NCBI RefSeq assembly: GCF_014203595.1
Contig: NZ_JACHJK010000013.1
Span: 1 to 64,000, forward strand
From: Streptomyces echinatus
GTDB taxonomy: Bacteria > Actinomycetota > Actinomycetes > Streptomycetales > Streptomycetaceae
Length of the DNA: 64,000 bases
Direction of reading: 5' to 3'
This document shows positions 26,583-34,898 of this stretch, piece by piece (position 1 is the first letter of the stretch; every line of letters begins with the position of its first letter). The notes beneath the pieces are model-generated. The model had not been told where the DNA came from and made no database searches. It worked only from the letters and a program-made list of their open reading frames with translations. A program made the position numbers and the translations under genes.

Positions 26583-26768
26583 ATGTCCAGCGCCACCCTC
26601 ACCGGCGCCTGCCCCGAGTGCGAGACCGAACTGACCGTGCCGCCGGTCGTCCAGGGCGAGACCCTGTCCTGCCCCGAGTGCATGCTCACCCTCCGCGTCG
26701 AGGGCGTCGAGGACGGCGCGCTGACCCTGGAGATGGTCGAGGTCCAGCTGCGCGACTGGGGCCAGTGA
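26583..26768 (+). CDS. lysW: LysW-like amino-group carrier protein (second copy)
   Basis: A 61-residue acidic carrier. Two CPEC pairs (Cys10/13 and Cys30/33) form a zinc site, and the C-terminal tail is MVEVQLRDWGQ. In characterised LysW proteins the terminal Glu of EDWGE is joined through its gamma-carboxyl to the alpha-amino group of the substrate; here the last residue is Gln. It is 79% identical (48/61) to the copy at 36800. The ATG at 26583 follows CGGAG; the longer upstream frame lacks coding character. It is the first gene of the plus operon and ends 5 bases before the aminotransferase. Confidence 0.9.
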   Translation: MSSATLTGACPECETELTVPPVVQGETLSCPECMLTLRVEGVEDGALTLEMVEVQLRDWGQ

Positions 26769-26773
26769 CAGCC

Positions 26774-28060
26774 ATGACCGGTGCCCCGCCCGTTCCCATG
26801 TCGGCCACCCTGGCCGCCGACGAGGTCCTGGCCCGCAGGCGTCGGGCCGGGGAGCAGGTCCTGCCCATGGCCGGCGGGGAGATCGGGCTGCCCGTGCTTC
26901 CCGCGCTGCGCCGGCGACTCGCCGCCGCGGCGGGCCTCAACGCCTACGGGCCCGTGCCCGGAAGCCACGCGCTGCGCGCCTCGGCCGCCGGGTACTGGGG
27001 CCGGCGCGGCCTCGGGACCGATCCGGGACTCGTCGTCGCCGGACCGGGCAGCAAACCCCTGTTGTTCGCGCTGCTGCTCGCCATCGGCGGGGACGTGGTC
27101 GTACCCGTACCCGGTTGGGTCAGCTACGCCGCTCAGGCCCGGCTCGCGGGCGCGCACCCCGTCCCCGTGGCGACCGCTCCGGGCCAGGGCGGGGTGCCCG
27201 ACCCGGAACGGCTGCGCACCGCCGTGGCCGCGGCGCGGGCCGCCGGCCGGGATCCCCGGTGCGTGGTGGTGACGCTCCCGGACAACCCGACGGGCACCGT
27301 CGCCTCGCCCGGCACGGTACGCCGCCTCGCGGACGCGGCACGGGAACTCGACCTCGTGATCGTCTCCGACGAGATCTACTGCGACCTCGTCTGGGACACC
27401 TCGGTGCCCGCCGAGTCCCCGGCCCGGCACGCCCCGGAACGCACCGTCGTCACCACCGGGCTCACCAAGAACCTGGCGGTCGGAGGCTGGCGCACCGGAG
27501 TGGCCAGGCTGCCCGACAGCGATACGGGACGTTCTCTGCACGGCCGCCTCGTCCCGGTCGCGAGCCAGATCTGGTCCAGCCCGCCGGCGCCCGTGCAGGC
27601 CGCGGCGGCGTACGCGTTCGGCGAGCCACCGGAGATCGCCGCGCACGTCGCGGCCTGCCGCGCGCTGCACGAGAGGGTGGTGCGGGCCGTCGCCGGCCGC
27701 TTCACCGGCGCCGGGGCGGACCTCGCTCCGGTGCGCGCCACCTGCTACCTCTACCCGGACTTCGGGCCGCTGCGGGACCGGCTGGCCCACACCCACGACG
27801 TGCACGGCGGCGAGGGACTGGTGCGGTTCCTCGGCGAGCGGCACGGCATCGGGGTGCTCCCGGCCGGCGCCTTCGGCGAGCCCGGCGACCCGCTGCGGAT
27901 CCGGGCCGCGACCAGCCGCCTGTACGGCGAGGACGACGAGCAGCGCACCACCGCGCTCGCGGCCCCTGACCCGCTCGAACTGCCGTGGATCCGCCGGAAC
28001 CTGGAGCAGATCGGCGCCGCGCTGGCCGATCTCACCGGTTCCCCGGTCACCGGCTCCTGA
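26774..28060 (+). CDS. PLP-dependent aminotransferase (class I/II)
   Basis: A 428-residue fold-type I aminotransferase. Visible landmarks are LNAYGPVPGSHALR (substrate loop), LPDNPTGTV, SDEIYCDLVWD and the PLP lysine in TTGLTKNLAVGGWRTG. Its neighbour is a LysW carrier, so the natural proposal is transamination of a LysW-bound semialdehyde (LysJ-like role) or of a free intermediate. However, its sequence type is aspartate aminotransferase-like, not the class III type of LysJ/ArgD. The ATG at 26774 is 5 bases after lysW, indicating translational coupling. Confidence 0.85.
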   Translation: MTGAPPVPMSATLAADEVLARRRRAGEQVLPMAGGEIGLPVLPALRRRLAAAAGLNAYGPVPGSHALRASAAGYWGRRGLGTDPGLVVAGPGSKPLLFALLLAIGGDVVVPVPGWVSYAAQARLAGAHPVPVATAPGQGGVPDPERLRTAVAAARAAGRDPRCVVVTLPDNPTGTVASPGTVRRLADAARELDLVIVSDEIYCDLVWDTSVPAESPARHAPERTVVTTGLTKNLAVGGWRTGVARLPDSDTGRSLHGRLVPVASQIWSSPPAPVQAAAAYAFGEPPEIAAHVAACRALHERVVRAVAGRFTGAGADLAPVRATCYLYPDFGPLRDRLAHTHDVHGGEGLVRFLGERHGIGVLPAGAFGEPGDPLRIRAATSRLYGEDDEQRTTALAAPDPLELPWIRRNLEQIGAALADLTGSPVTGS

Positions 28061-28110
28061 TCCGCCCTCCCCGTCCGGCCCGACCCTCACACCGAAGGTT
28101 CAGCATCGTC

Positions 28111-29352
28111 ATGACAAGCGCCGAGCCGTCCACCGGCACCGCCGCCCCTTCGCTCCCGCCGTCCGACGCGACGTCCGCCGCGGACCCCAAGCTGCCGCTG
28201 GCGGCCCTGCTCGCGCTGGCCGTCGCGGTGTTCATCACCAGCCTCACCGAGACCCTGCCCGCCGGACTGCTGCCCGACATGAGCGCCAGTCTGCACACCG
28301 GCGAGTCGGCCACCGGGCAGACGGTGACCGTCTACGCGCTCGGGACGGTGCTCACGGCCATCCCGCTGTCCGCGGCCACCGCCGGGTGGGACCGCAAGCG
28401 CCTGCTGCTGACCACCATGGCCGGCTTCGCCGTCGCCAACACCGTCACCGCGCTCTCGGTCAACTACCCGCTCACCCTGGTCGCCCGGTTCGTCGCGGGC
28501 GTCGCCGCCGGGCTGGCCTGGGCCCTGCTGGCCGGCTACGCCCGCCGTATGGTGGCGCCCCACCAGGAGGGCCGGGCCATGGCCATCGCCATGGCCGGCA
28601 TCCCCGTCGCCCTGTCCCTGGGTGTCCCGGCCGGCGCCTTTCTCGGCCGGGTGGTGTCCTGGCAGGCCGCCTTCCTCGCCATGACCGCCCTGACCGTGGT
28701 GCTGCTGGGGTGGATCACGGTGGTCGCGCCCGACCACCCGGGCCGGCGCACCGCGGGCACGATCCCCGTGCGCGGCACCCTGCGCGTGCCCGGTGTGACG
28801 CCGGTGCTGGTCGTCACCCTGGTCTTCGTCCTGGCCCACACGATCCTCTACGCCTACATCGCCGCCTTCCTCGACCACGCCGGCATGGGCGGCCAGGTGG
28901 ACGCGGCCCTGCTCGTCTTCGGCGTCGCCTGCCTGGTCAGCATCTGGGCCGTCGGCACCTGCATCCACGCCCACCTGCGCACCCTGACCGTCGCCGCCAC
29001 CCTGCTGGTGGCCGTCGCCGTCGCCGTCATGGGCGTCTTCTCCGGCACCGACGCCCTGGTGTACGTCGCCGTCGCCCTGTGGGGGCTGGGCTGGGGCGGG
29101 GTGCCGACCCTGCTGCAGACCGCCGCCGGTCAGGCCGGAGGCGAGTCGGCCGACGCCGCCCAGGCCATCCTGGTGACCCTGTGGAACGTCGCGATGGCCG
29201 CCGGAGGCGTCGCCGGCGGCCTCCTCCTCGACGGCGTCGGCGCCGACGCCTTCCCCTGGACCGTGCTGATCCTCCTGGTCCCCGTCCTCGCCGTCGTGCT
29301 CGCGGCCCGCGCGCACGGCTTCCCTGCCCGGCGTCCGGCCGGCCCGAGCTGA
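28111..29352 (+). CDS. MFS exporter (paralog 1)
   Basis: A 413-residue major facilitator with 12 predicted helices after a polar, Ser/Pro-rich N-terminus. The first helix reads LLALAVAVFITSLTETLPAG, the loop-2 region KRLLLTTMAGFAVAN, and later GLGWGGVPTLLQTAAGQAGG. This resembles the AraJ/PbuE-like drug or metabolite efflux group. It lies in the plus operon, so it probably exports the product and may give self-resistance. It is strikingly similar to the MFS protein at 43442. Confidence 0.88.
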   Translation: MTSAEPSTGTAAPSLPPSDATSAADPKLPLAALLALAVAVFITSLTETLPAGLLPDMSASLHTGESATGQTVTVYALGTVLTAIPLSAATAGWDRKRLLLTTMAGFAVANTVTALSVNYPLTLVARFVAGVAAGLAWALLAGYARRMVAPHQEGRAMAIAMAGIPVALSLGVPAGAFLGRVVSWQAAFLAMTALTVVLLGWITVVAPDHPGRRTAGTIPVRGTLRVPGVTPVLVVTLVFVLAHTILYAYIAAFLDHAGMGGQVDAALLVFGVACLVSIWAVGTCIHAHLRTLTVAATLLVAVAVAVMGVFSGTDALVYVAVALWGLGWGGVPTLLQTAAGQAGGESADAAQAILVTLWNVAMAAGGVAGGLLLDGVGADAFPWTVLILLVPVLAVVLAARAHGFPARRPAGPS

Positions 29353-29430
29353 CGGGCCGCCCGGGGCGACGGACCCCCGCCGCGCACCCACCGAAACATC
29401 CGCCGATTCCTGAGGAGACCCCTGACAGCC

Positions 29431-30360
29431 ATGTCCATCATCTTCGAGTGCGAGTACCAGGGCCGCCGGTACGCGGGCCACGGCATTCCGGCGACCGGCA
29501 GCACCCTCACCCTGTTCCCGGTGGCCGACGGACAGTTGCGGGCGGCCCTCGTCGCCGGCCGGGGTCCCGAGGACCTGGGCGCCGCCCTGCCCGGGGACGG
29601 CGAGCGCATCGAGGTGGCGCTCGGCGACCCCGGCCTGAGGTTCCTCCCCCCGCTGCTGCCGACCGCCTCCAACAACTCGCTGGTCAACGGCTTCATGGGG
29701 ACTCATCGATCCAAGTTCGACCGCGCCCCGGAGCCCGACGAGGAGTTCACCCCGCCGAACTACTACATCAAGGGCTTCGGTTCGTGGCTGCGGTTGCCTG
29801 ACGAGCCGCTGACCACCCAGTCCGACCCGGTCTGGCTGCTGGAGGAGCCCGAGGTCGTGCTGGTGTACGCCAACGACGAGCAGGGCGTCCCGCACTACGC
29901 CGGGTACACCTTCGGCAACGACCTGAACGACATCGGCCTCCACCTGAAGAACCCGTGGGCGTGGACGCCGTACGCCAAGCTGTGCGAGACGTCCATCGCG
30001 CCCTGGCTGTTCCTCGGCACCCCGCCGGAGACGGTGACGGGCACCGTCACCATCGAACGCGACGGCGGCCAGGCGTGGCGGGGCGACTTCTCGTGCGGCG
30101 CCGACTCCCTGTTCCACCGGATCCCGGACATGGCCGACTACCTGTTCCGGCATCCGCTGCTGCGCCGGCCGGGCCTGGTCAACTACCTCTTCCTGGGCGC
30201 CGACAAGGCCACCTATCACGACGGTTTCCGGATCGAGAACGGCGACCGCATGGTCCTCGACGTGTCCAGCCACGGCGTCGTGCTGGCGAACGAGGTCCGG
30301 TACGGAGCCGCGGCCCCCGAACAGCACGGTTTCCCGCGGCCGGAGTCCGAACCGGCGTAG
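29431..30360 (+). CDS. Fumarylacetoacetase-fold (FAH-like) protein
   Basis: A 309-residue protein. The C-terminal half has the FAH-type pattern EPEVVLVYANDEQGVPHYAGYTFGNDLNDIGLHLKNPWAWTPYAKLCETSIAPWLFLG, corresponding to the usual GYTxGNDxxxRD...PQAK segment with its metal ligands. It ends VVLANEVRYG. FAH enzymes hydrolyse or hydrate C-C bonds beside keto acids, decarboxylate oxaloacetate, or isomerise; which one applies is unknown. The assignment is by pattern, with moderate certainty. It is the last gene of the plus operon, before a strong terminator. Confidence 0.65.
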   Translation: MSIIFECEYQGRRYAGHGIPATGSTLTLFPVADGQLRAALVAGRGPEDLGAALPGDGERIEVALGDPGLRFLPPLLPTASNNSLVNGFMGTHRSKFDRAPEPDEEFTPPNYYIKGFGSWLRLPDEPLTTQSDPVWLLEEPEVVLVYANDEQGVPHYAGYTFGNDLNDIGLHLKNPWAWTPYAKLCETSIAPWLFLGTPPETVTGTVTIERDGGQAWRGDFSCGADSLFHRIPDMADYLFRHPLLRRPGLVNYLFLGADKATYHDGFRIENGDRMVLDVSSHGVVLANEVRYGAAAPEQHGFPRPESEPA

Positions 30361-30379
30361 CGGACCGGACCCGTACAAG

Positions 30380-30417
30380 AGCGCGGCGGCACCGCCCCGG
30401 GGCGGTGCCGCCGCGCT
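30380..30417 (+). terminator. Terminator of the plus lysW operon
   Basis: A perfect 38-base palindrome (19-bp arms: 30380-30398 and 30399-30417), 20 bases after the FAH-like stop codon. The rest of 30361-30699 holds no gene. Confidence 0.75.
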
Positions 30418-30649
30418 GTCGTGTGCGCACGTGCCGGACACCGGCGGGCGCCGGGCGCGTACCGAGCGGCAAGGCACCGGGCACCGGGCACCGGGGGGGA
30501 AAGCGTCCGGCCGGGCGTCACGGCGGCGGCCGGTGACGGCGGCGAGGGTCGCGCGCCCGGTGGAGGAACACCCCAGGAAGGAGACCCCCGGCGGGACGGG
30601 AAGGCGAAGGGCACTCGGCCAGGCGTCGCCGGGGTGCGGGTACGGCTGT

Positions 30650-30680
30650 GCCCGCCACGGCTCGGACGGCCGTGGCGGGC
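30650..30680 (-). terminator. Terminator of the minus lysW operon
   Basis: GCCCGCCACGGC and GCCGTGGCGGGC (30650-30661, 30669-30680) form a 12-bp stem, 20 bases past the ligase stop codon on the minus strand. It and the plus-operon terminator insulate the two convergent operons. Confidence 0.65.
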
Positions 30681-30699
30681 GCATGGGCGGCGAGGGGGC

Positions 30700-32361
30700 T
30701 CAGTCTCCGCCGAGGCGTCGGCGGAGTTCGGCCTTCCTGACCTTGCCCGTCAGGGTCTTGGGCAGGGTGTCCACGAGGTCCAGCCGGTCCGGCAGGAAGC
30801 GCGGGTCCTGGCCGCGTTCCCGCAGGTGCTCGCGGATCTCCCGGAGCGTGGGCCGGGCGCCGCCGCGCGGTACGACGACGGCCACGACCGGGTCGTCGGT
30901 CCGTCCGTGCGGGCCCACCAGCGTCGCCTCGGCGATCTTCGGGTGCGCGGCGAGGATCGCCTCCAGCTCCGCCATGGGGACCACGGCCCCGTCACGCAGG
31001 ATCGCGTCCTTGGCCCGGCCCAGCACCCGGATGCCGCCGCGGCCGTCCGCACGCGCCACGTCCCCGGTGTCGAACCAGCCGTCGGCGGTCAGCTCGGCGT
31101 CGAAGGCGTCCTGGTTGCGGAAGTAGCCGAGGGCCCGGGACGCGCCCCGTACCCGCAGCCTGCCCACCTCGGCCCGCTTGTCCGGGTTGTCGCACAGGTC
31201 GATGCGGATCTGCATCGCGTCGATGGGCCGGCCGTGGCTGTGCGCGGACCAGTCCTGGTCGTAGTCCAGCCGGCTGATGGTGATGGGCCCGAACTCGGAC
31301 ATGCCCCACACCGAGTAGGTGGTGGTGTCGAACGTGTCGCGCAGCTCGTCCACCAGCTCCTGGAGGACCGGCGCCGCCCCGGTGACGGTGTGGCGCAGGC
31401 TGGGCACCTCGTGCCGGTCGGCGCGCTGGGCCGCGGCCACCCCGAAGAGCGTCGCCGGCGGCCCGTACAGCAGCGTGGCCCCGTACCGCTCGGCCAGGTC
31501 GAGCAGGCTGGTGTGGTTGCGCCCGTCCTGGAAGGCGACGGTTCCGCCGAGCATCACCCCCGCGAGGATGCCCTGGCCGAACCCCGAGTAGTGCACCAGC
31601 GGCGTGGTGACGACCGCCACCAGGTCGTCGCGGAGCAGGAAGGTGTCGACGTAGCCCCGCACGCCCGAGTGGACGGTGTTCTGGCTGTGCACGACGCCCT
31701 TGGAGAAGCCGGTCGTACCGGAGGTGAAGAGGATCACGAACGGTTCGTCGGGACCGAGTTCGCGGCCCTCCAGGTCGTCGAGGTGCTCCTCCTCCCAGGG
31801 CACCGCGACGAAGTGGTCGTGGAAGTCGACGGTGCCCTCGGGGCCCCGGCCGCCGACCACGACCACGTGTTCCACTGCCAGTTGGGGCCGCAGCGCGGTG
31901 ATGCTCGCGGCGAGCGGGTGGTCCTGCCACTCGGCGAGGGTGACGCACACCCGGGCGCCGGTGAGCTGGAGGCGGTGGCTCAGTTCGGCCTCCTGGCACT
32001 CCGGCGCGATGGGGCAGATGACGGCGCCGACGGCCATACAGGCGTACATCAGCGGCACCATCTCCCACCGGTTGGGCAGCTGGACCGCGACGACGTCCCC
32101 GCGCCGCACGCCCAGTTCCAGCAGGGCGCCGGCGAACCGGTCCGTCAGCAGGGAGAGTTCGGCGTAGTCGAGGGTGTCGGTGCGGGCCTCGTCGAGGCGG
32201 CGGCCGGCGACGGCCAGCTTGCGCGGGCGTATCCGGGCCTGCCGGCGCAGGTCGTCGAGGAAGGTCTCGTCCCGCCACCAGCCGCACGACCGGTACTCGG
32301 CCGCGCGGTCGGGGGCGGGCACCGCGGCCGGGGCCGCGGCCGGGGCGTAGCCGGTCGTCAT
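30700..32361 (-). CDS. AMP-forming acyl-CoA synthetase/ligase
   Basis: A 553-residue ANL-superfamily enzyme. It has the P-loop ILFTSGTTGFSKGVVHSQNT, a YSVWGMSEFGP segment (A5 region), DGWFDTGDVARADGRGGIRVLGRAKDAI (A7/A8) and the C-terminal lysine in LPKTLTGKVRKAELRRRLG. It activates a carboxylate as acyl-AMP and then as the CoA ester or an amide. The closest look is cyclohexanecarboxylate-CoA ligase/FadD-like. No carrier-protein or NRPS domain is attached. The ATG at 32361 overlaps the dehydrogenase stop codon (ATGA). It is the last gene of the minus operon and may activate the released product for coupling. Confidence 0.87.
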   Translation of the reverse strand: MTTGYAPAAAPAAVPAPDRAAEYRSCGWWRDETFLDDLRRQARIRPRKLAVAGRRLDEARTDTLDYAELSLLTDRFAGALLELGVRRGDVVAVQLPNRWEMVPLMYACMAVGAVICPIAPECQEAELSHRLQLTGARVCVTLAEWQDHPLAASITALRPQLAVEHVVVVGGRGPEGTVDFHDHFVAVPWEEEHLDDLEGRELGPDEPFVILFTSGTTGFSKGVVHSQNTVHSGVRGYVDTFLLRDDLVAVVTTPLVHYSGFGQGILAGVMLGGTVAFQDGRNHTSLLDLAERYGATLLYGPPATLFGVAAAQRADRHEVPSLRHTVTGAAPVLQELVDELRDTFDTTTYSVWGMSEFGPITISRLDYDQDWSAHSHGRPIDAMQIRIDLCDNPDKRAEVGRLRVRGASRALGYFRNQDAFDAELTADGWFDTGDVARADGRGGIRVLGRAKDAILRDGAVVPMAELEAILAAHPKIAEATLVGPHGRTDDPVVAVVVPRGGARPTLREIREHLRERGQDPRFLPDRLDLVDTLPKTLTGKVRKAELRRRLGGD

Positions 32362-33476
32362 CGGAGTTCTCCACGTCGGACATCGAGCAGTTCGGGCAGC
32401 GGGTCGCCGGCGCGCGCGGCGGCGATCTCCAGCAGGGCCCGGGTGTTCTCCCGTACCCGGTCGCCGATCCAGTCGAAGACCCACGCCTTGCGGGCGTCGG
32501 CGGCCAGTTCGAAGGGGACGACCCGGGTGACGGCGAGGGCGGCGGCGCCGGCCCCGCCGATGTTGGCGATGACACCCGGTACCAGCGTGGCGCCGGCCGC
32601 CCGCGCCTTCTCCCGCGCCTCGGCGTCGGAGGCGAGGTTGGCGCCCTCGACGACCAGGCCGGCGCGCAGCCGGTGGGCGTTCTCGGCGTTCAGCGCGTGC
32701 TTCTGGGCGGCGAGGACCAGCACGTCGGCGTCGATGTCGAGCCAGGCGTCCGGCGTGCTGGTGGTGGTGACGTGCTGCGGCAGCCGGGAGCGGTCGATGC
32801 GGCCGAACTCGTCCGTGACGGCGATGAGTTCGGCGACCGGCAGCCGGTCGGCGCTGATGGTGCCCTGCACGTCGGCGACGCCCACGACGACATGGCCGCG
32901 GTCCTCCAGGAACCGCGCGACGGCGCGGCCCACGGCGCCGAAGCCCTGCACCACGACCCGGGCGGCCTCGCCGCGGCCGCTCGCCTCCAGCGCGGTGACC
33001 GCGGCGACGCCGACGCCGTGCCCGGTGACGTCGATGAGCGGCTCGTAGTAGGTGCGCCAGTCGACGGGCATGTCCGGGGCCCCCGGGCGGTACCGCGGGT
33101 CGTAGCCGGCCTCGTCGAAGAACACGGCCCGGTCGGCGGGGGTGACGCCCATGTCGATGCCGAGGTGGATGCCGCCATGCAGCAGCGGCTTGACGGTGCG
33201 TCCGAAGGTGCGGAAGGTCTGCTCGCGGTCGCCACCGTCGGAGACGATGCCGCCCTTGGCGCCGCCGATGCGCAGGCCCGCCAGGGTGAACTTCTGGGTC
33301 ATGTCGCGGGCCAGGCCCGCGACTTCCTCCACGGTGACGCCGGGGGTCATCCGGACGCCGCCCATCGCCAGGCCGTCGACCAGCGTGTCGATGACCACCC
33401 AGCTCCTGATGGTGCCGCCGCTGCCGTTCAGGTGGACGACGAGCGCGGGATCCTGTGTGTTCTCTGCATCACTCAT
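32358..33476 (-). CDS. Glu/Leu/Phe/Val-type amino acid dehydrogenase
   Basis: A 372-residue NAD(P)-dependent dehydrogenase. The N-terminal domain has GLAMGGVRMTPG, MTQKFTLAGLRIGGAKGGI (substrate and catalytic lysines) and the C-terminal Rossmann domain VVVQGFGAVGRAVARFL, with NIGGAGAAAL. These enzymes reversibly convert 2-oxo acids plus ammonia to L-amino acids. In this operon it could aminate an unusual 2-oxo acid made by the DRE-TIM enzyme, which would then be loaded on LysW. The ATG at 33476 is chosen over a TTG two codons upstream. It starts 49 bases after the amidotransferase. Confidence 0.87.
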   Translation of the reverse strand: MSDAENTQDPALVVHLNGSGGTIRSWVVIDTLVDGLAMGGVRMTPGVTVEEVAGLARDMTQKFTLAGLRIGGAKGGIVSDGGDREQTFRTFGRTVKPLLHGGIHLGIDMGVTPADRAVFFDEAGYDPRYRPGAPDMPVDWRTYYEPLIDVTGHGVGVAAVTALEASGRGEAARVVVQGFGAVGRAVARFLEDRGHVVVGVADVQGTISADRLPVAELIAVTDEFGRIDRSRLPQHVTTTSTPDAWLDIDADVLVLAAQKHALNAENAHRLRAGLVVEGANLASDAEAREKARAAGATLVPGVIANIGGAGAAALAVTRVVPFELAADARKAWVFDWIGDRVRENTRALLEIAAARAGDPLPELLDVRRGELR

Positions 33477-33525
33477 TGCCAAGTACTCCAGTCGTCGAAG
33501 TGGGTGACGGTCCGCGAGAGTCCGC

Positions 33526-34089
33526 TCACTGGTAGAGCTGGGCGAAGCCGCGGAGGATCTCCAGGCCGTCGCCGCGGAACTCCAGGTGGGCCTGCGAGCC
33601 GTGGATGCGGCCGTCGTCGGAGCGCAGGAACTCCACGGGGGCGTGTTCGGAGCGGCCGATGGAGCGGAAGCCCTCCGGCGCCTCGCGGAGGTAGAGGGTG
33701 TGCCGGTGGAACACCGTCACCGTCGGCTTCACATGGGTGAAGAGCGGCTCGTCCTTGTCGACCTGGACCTCGTAGCCGCCGACCCGCTGGGGGCCCTCCG
33801 CCAGCCGGCCCCCGGCGGCGACGGCGAGGATCTGCATGCCGCCGCAGATCCCGAAGACCGGGACGTCGGAGGTCATGACGAGGTCGACGAGCGGCTTGTA
33901 GTAGTCCTGGTCGTAGGCGCGCACCTTGGTGCCGCTGAGGACGATCGCCTGGTAGCGGCCGTCGAGCCGGGACGGTACGGAGGCCGCGTCGACGGTGTCG
34001 GTGTCCGAGCCCAGCGTCTCGAAACGGCCCCGGAGCTGAGGCAGCGACAGTGTCTTGTTGTTGACGACCAGCACACGAGTTTTCGCCAC
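33526..34089 (-). CDS. Stand-alone class I glutamine amidotransferase-like protein
   Basis: A 187-residue protein with a complete GATase triad: the nucleophile in GICGGMQ (Cys82) and GSQAHLE (His168, Glu170). It has no synthetase domain. Class I GATases release ammonia from glutamine for a partner, or act as gamma-glutamyl hydrolases. Both fit here: it could feed the dehydrogenase or another aminating step, or act on the carrier's C-terminal Gln or gamma-glutamyl isopeptide bond. The GTG at 34089 follows GAGGAG and lies 11 bases after lysZ. Confidence 0.8.
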   Translation of the reverse strand: MAKTRVLVVNNKTLSLPQLRGRFETLGSDTDTVDAASVPSRLDGRYQAIVLSGTKVRAYDQDYYKPLVDLVMTSDVPVFGICGGMQILAVAAGGRLAEGPQRVGGYEVQVDKDEPLFTHVKPTVTVFHRHTLYLREAPEGFRSIGRSEHAPVEFLRSDDGRIHGSQAHLEFRGDGLEILRGFAQLYQ

Positions 34090-34100
34090 GGTTGTGCTCC

Positions 34101-34898
34101 TCAGGTTCGGGTGATGACGGTGCCGGTGCGGGCGGCGAGCAGGTCCGAGACGGGTGCGCTGCCGATGACGACCCGCTCCACGCCCCGGTCCAGGGCCTCG
34201 CCGGCGGCGCGCAGCTTCTTGCGCATGCCTCCGGTGGCGCCCTTGTCGCGGAACTCGGCCGCCGCCTCCGCGGTGATCTCGCGCACCGGTTGGCCGTCGA
34301 TCAGCAGGTGCGCGACGTCGGTGACGAGGATCAGGTCGGTGGCGCCGGTGGCCCCGGCGATGGCGGCGGCGGCCCGGTCGGCGTCGGTGTTGACCTCCCG
34401 GCCCGCGCTGTCGCGGGCCAGGGGCGTGACCAGGTGGGCGTGGCCGGGCCTGAGCTTCGCCAGCGGCGCCGGGTCCACCCCGGTGATGGGGCCGACGAGG
34501 TTCTCCAGTTCGACCAGTCGCTTGTCCTTCCACCACCAGCGCTCGCCCTCGCCGGCGGCGACCAGGCCGTCGCTGCCGAGCAGCCGCTCCGCGGTGATGT
34601 CACGCCGCTCCAGCCGGCGCAGGACCTCCGCGCCCAGGTCGGCGCTGACGGTCTTGATGTCGGCGATGACCTCGGGTGTGGTCCAGCGGCTCTGGTTGCC
34701 GTAGCGGTCGCGCAGGATCGCCGACGGCTCGCTGTAGCGGGGGCTGAGCGCCTTCAGCGGCTTGGACCAGCCGTGCACGAGGACCAGCGGGCGTTCCCGG
34801 CCGTGCCGGGCGAGGTCGTCCCACCAGGAACCGTCGAGGTCGGCCAGGCAGCTCCCGCCGAGCTTGACCACGGTCGGGGCGTGCTGGATGCCGGTCAT
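34101..34898 (-). CDS. lysZ: LysZ-like kinase of LysW-bound substrate
   Basis: A 265-residue amino acid kinase-fold protein. It has the N-terminal VVKLGGSCL (phosphate-binding Lys), LVHGWSKPL, the central NTDADRAAAAIAGATGATDLILVTDV and the C-terminal GGMRKKLRAA. This is the LysZ/N-acetylglutamate kinase group. LysZ phosphorylates the side-chain carboxylate of the amino acid carried on LysW. The ATG at 34898 overlaps the lysY stop codon (ATGA), and the gene is directly followed by the amidotransferase. Its order lysW-X-Y-Z matches LysW-dependent pathways. Confidence 0.9.
   Translation of the reverse strand: MTGIQHAPTVVKLGGSCLADLDGSWWDDLARHGRERPLVLVHGWSKPLKALSPRYSEPSAILRDRYGNQSRWTTPEVIADIKTVSADLGAEVLRRLERRDITAERLLGSDGLVAAGEGERWWWKDKRLVELENLVGPITGVDPAPLAKLRPGHAHLVTPLARDSAGREVNTDADRAAAAIAGATGATDLILVTDVAHLLIDGQPVREITAEAAAEFRDKGATGGMRKKLRAAGEALDRGVERVVIGSAPVSDLLAARTGTVITRT

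Noticed and set aside
28087..30684. 865-codon minus-strand frame opposite MFS and FAH-like genes
   Set aside because: Mirror of the true plus-strand codons; low-complexity Gly/His/Gln-rich product.
30421..33048. 875-codon plus-strand frame opposite the ligase and dehydrogenase
   Set aside because: Real enzymes with full motifs are on the minus strand.
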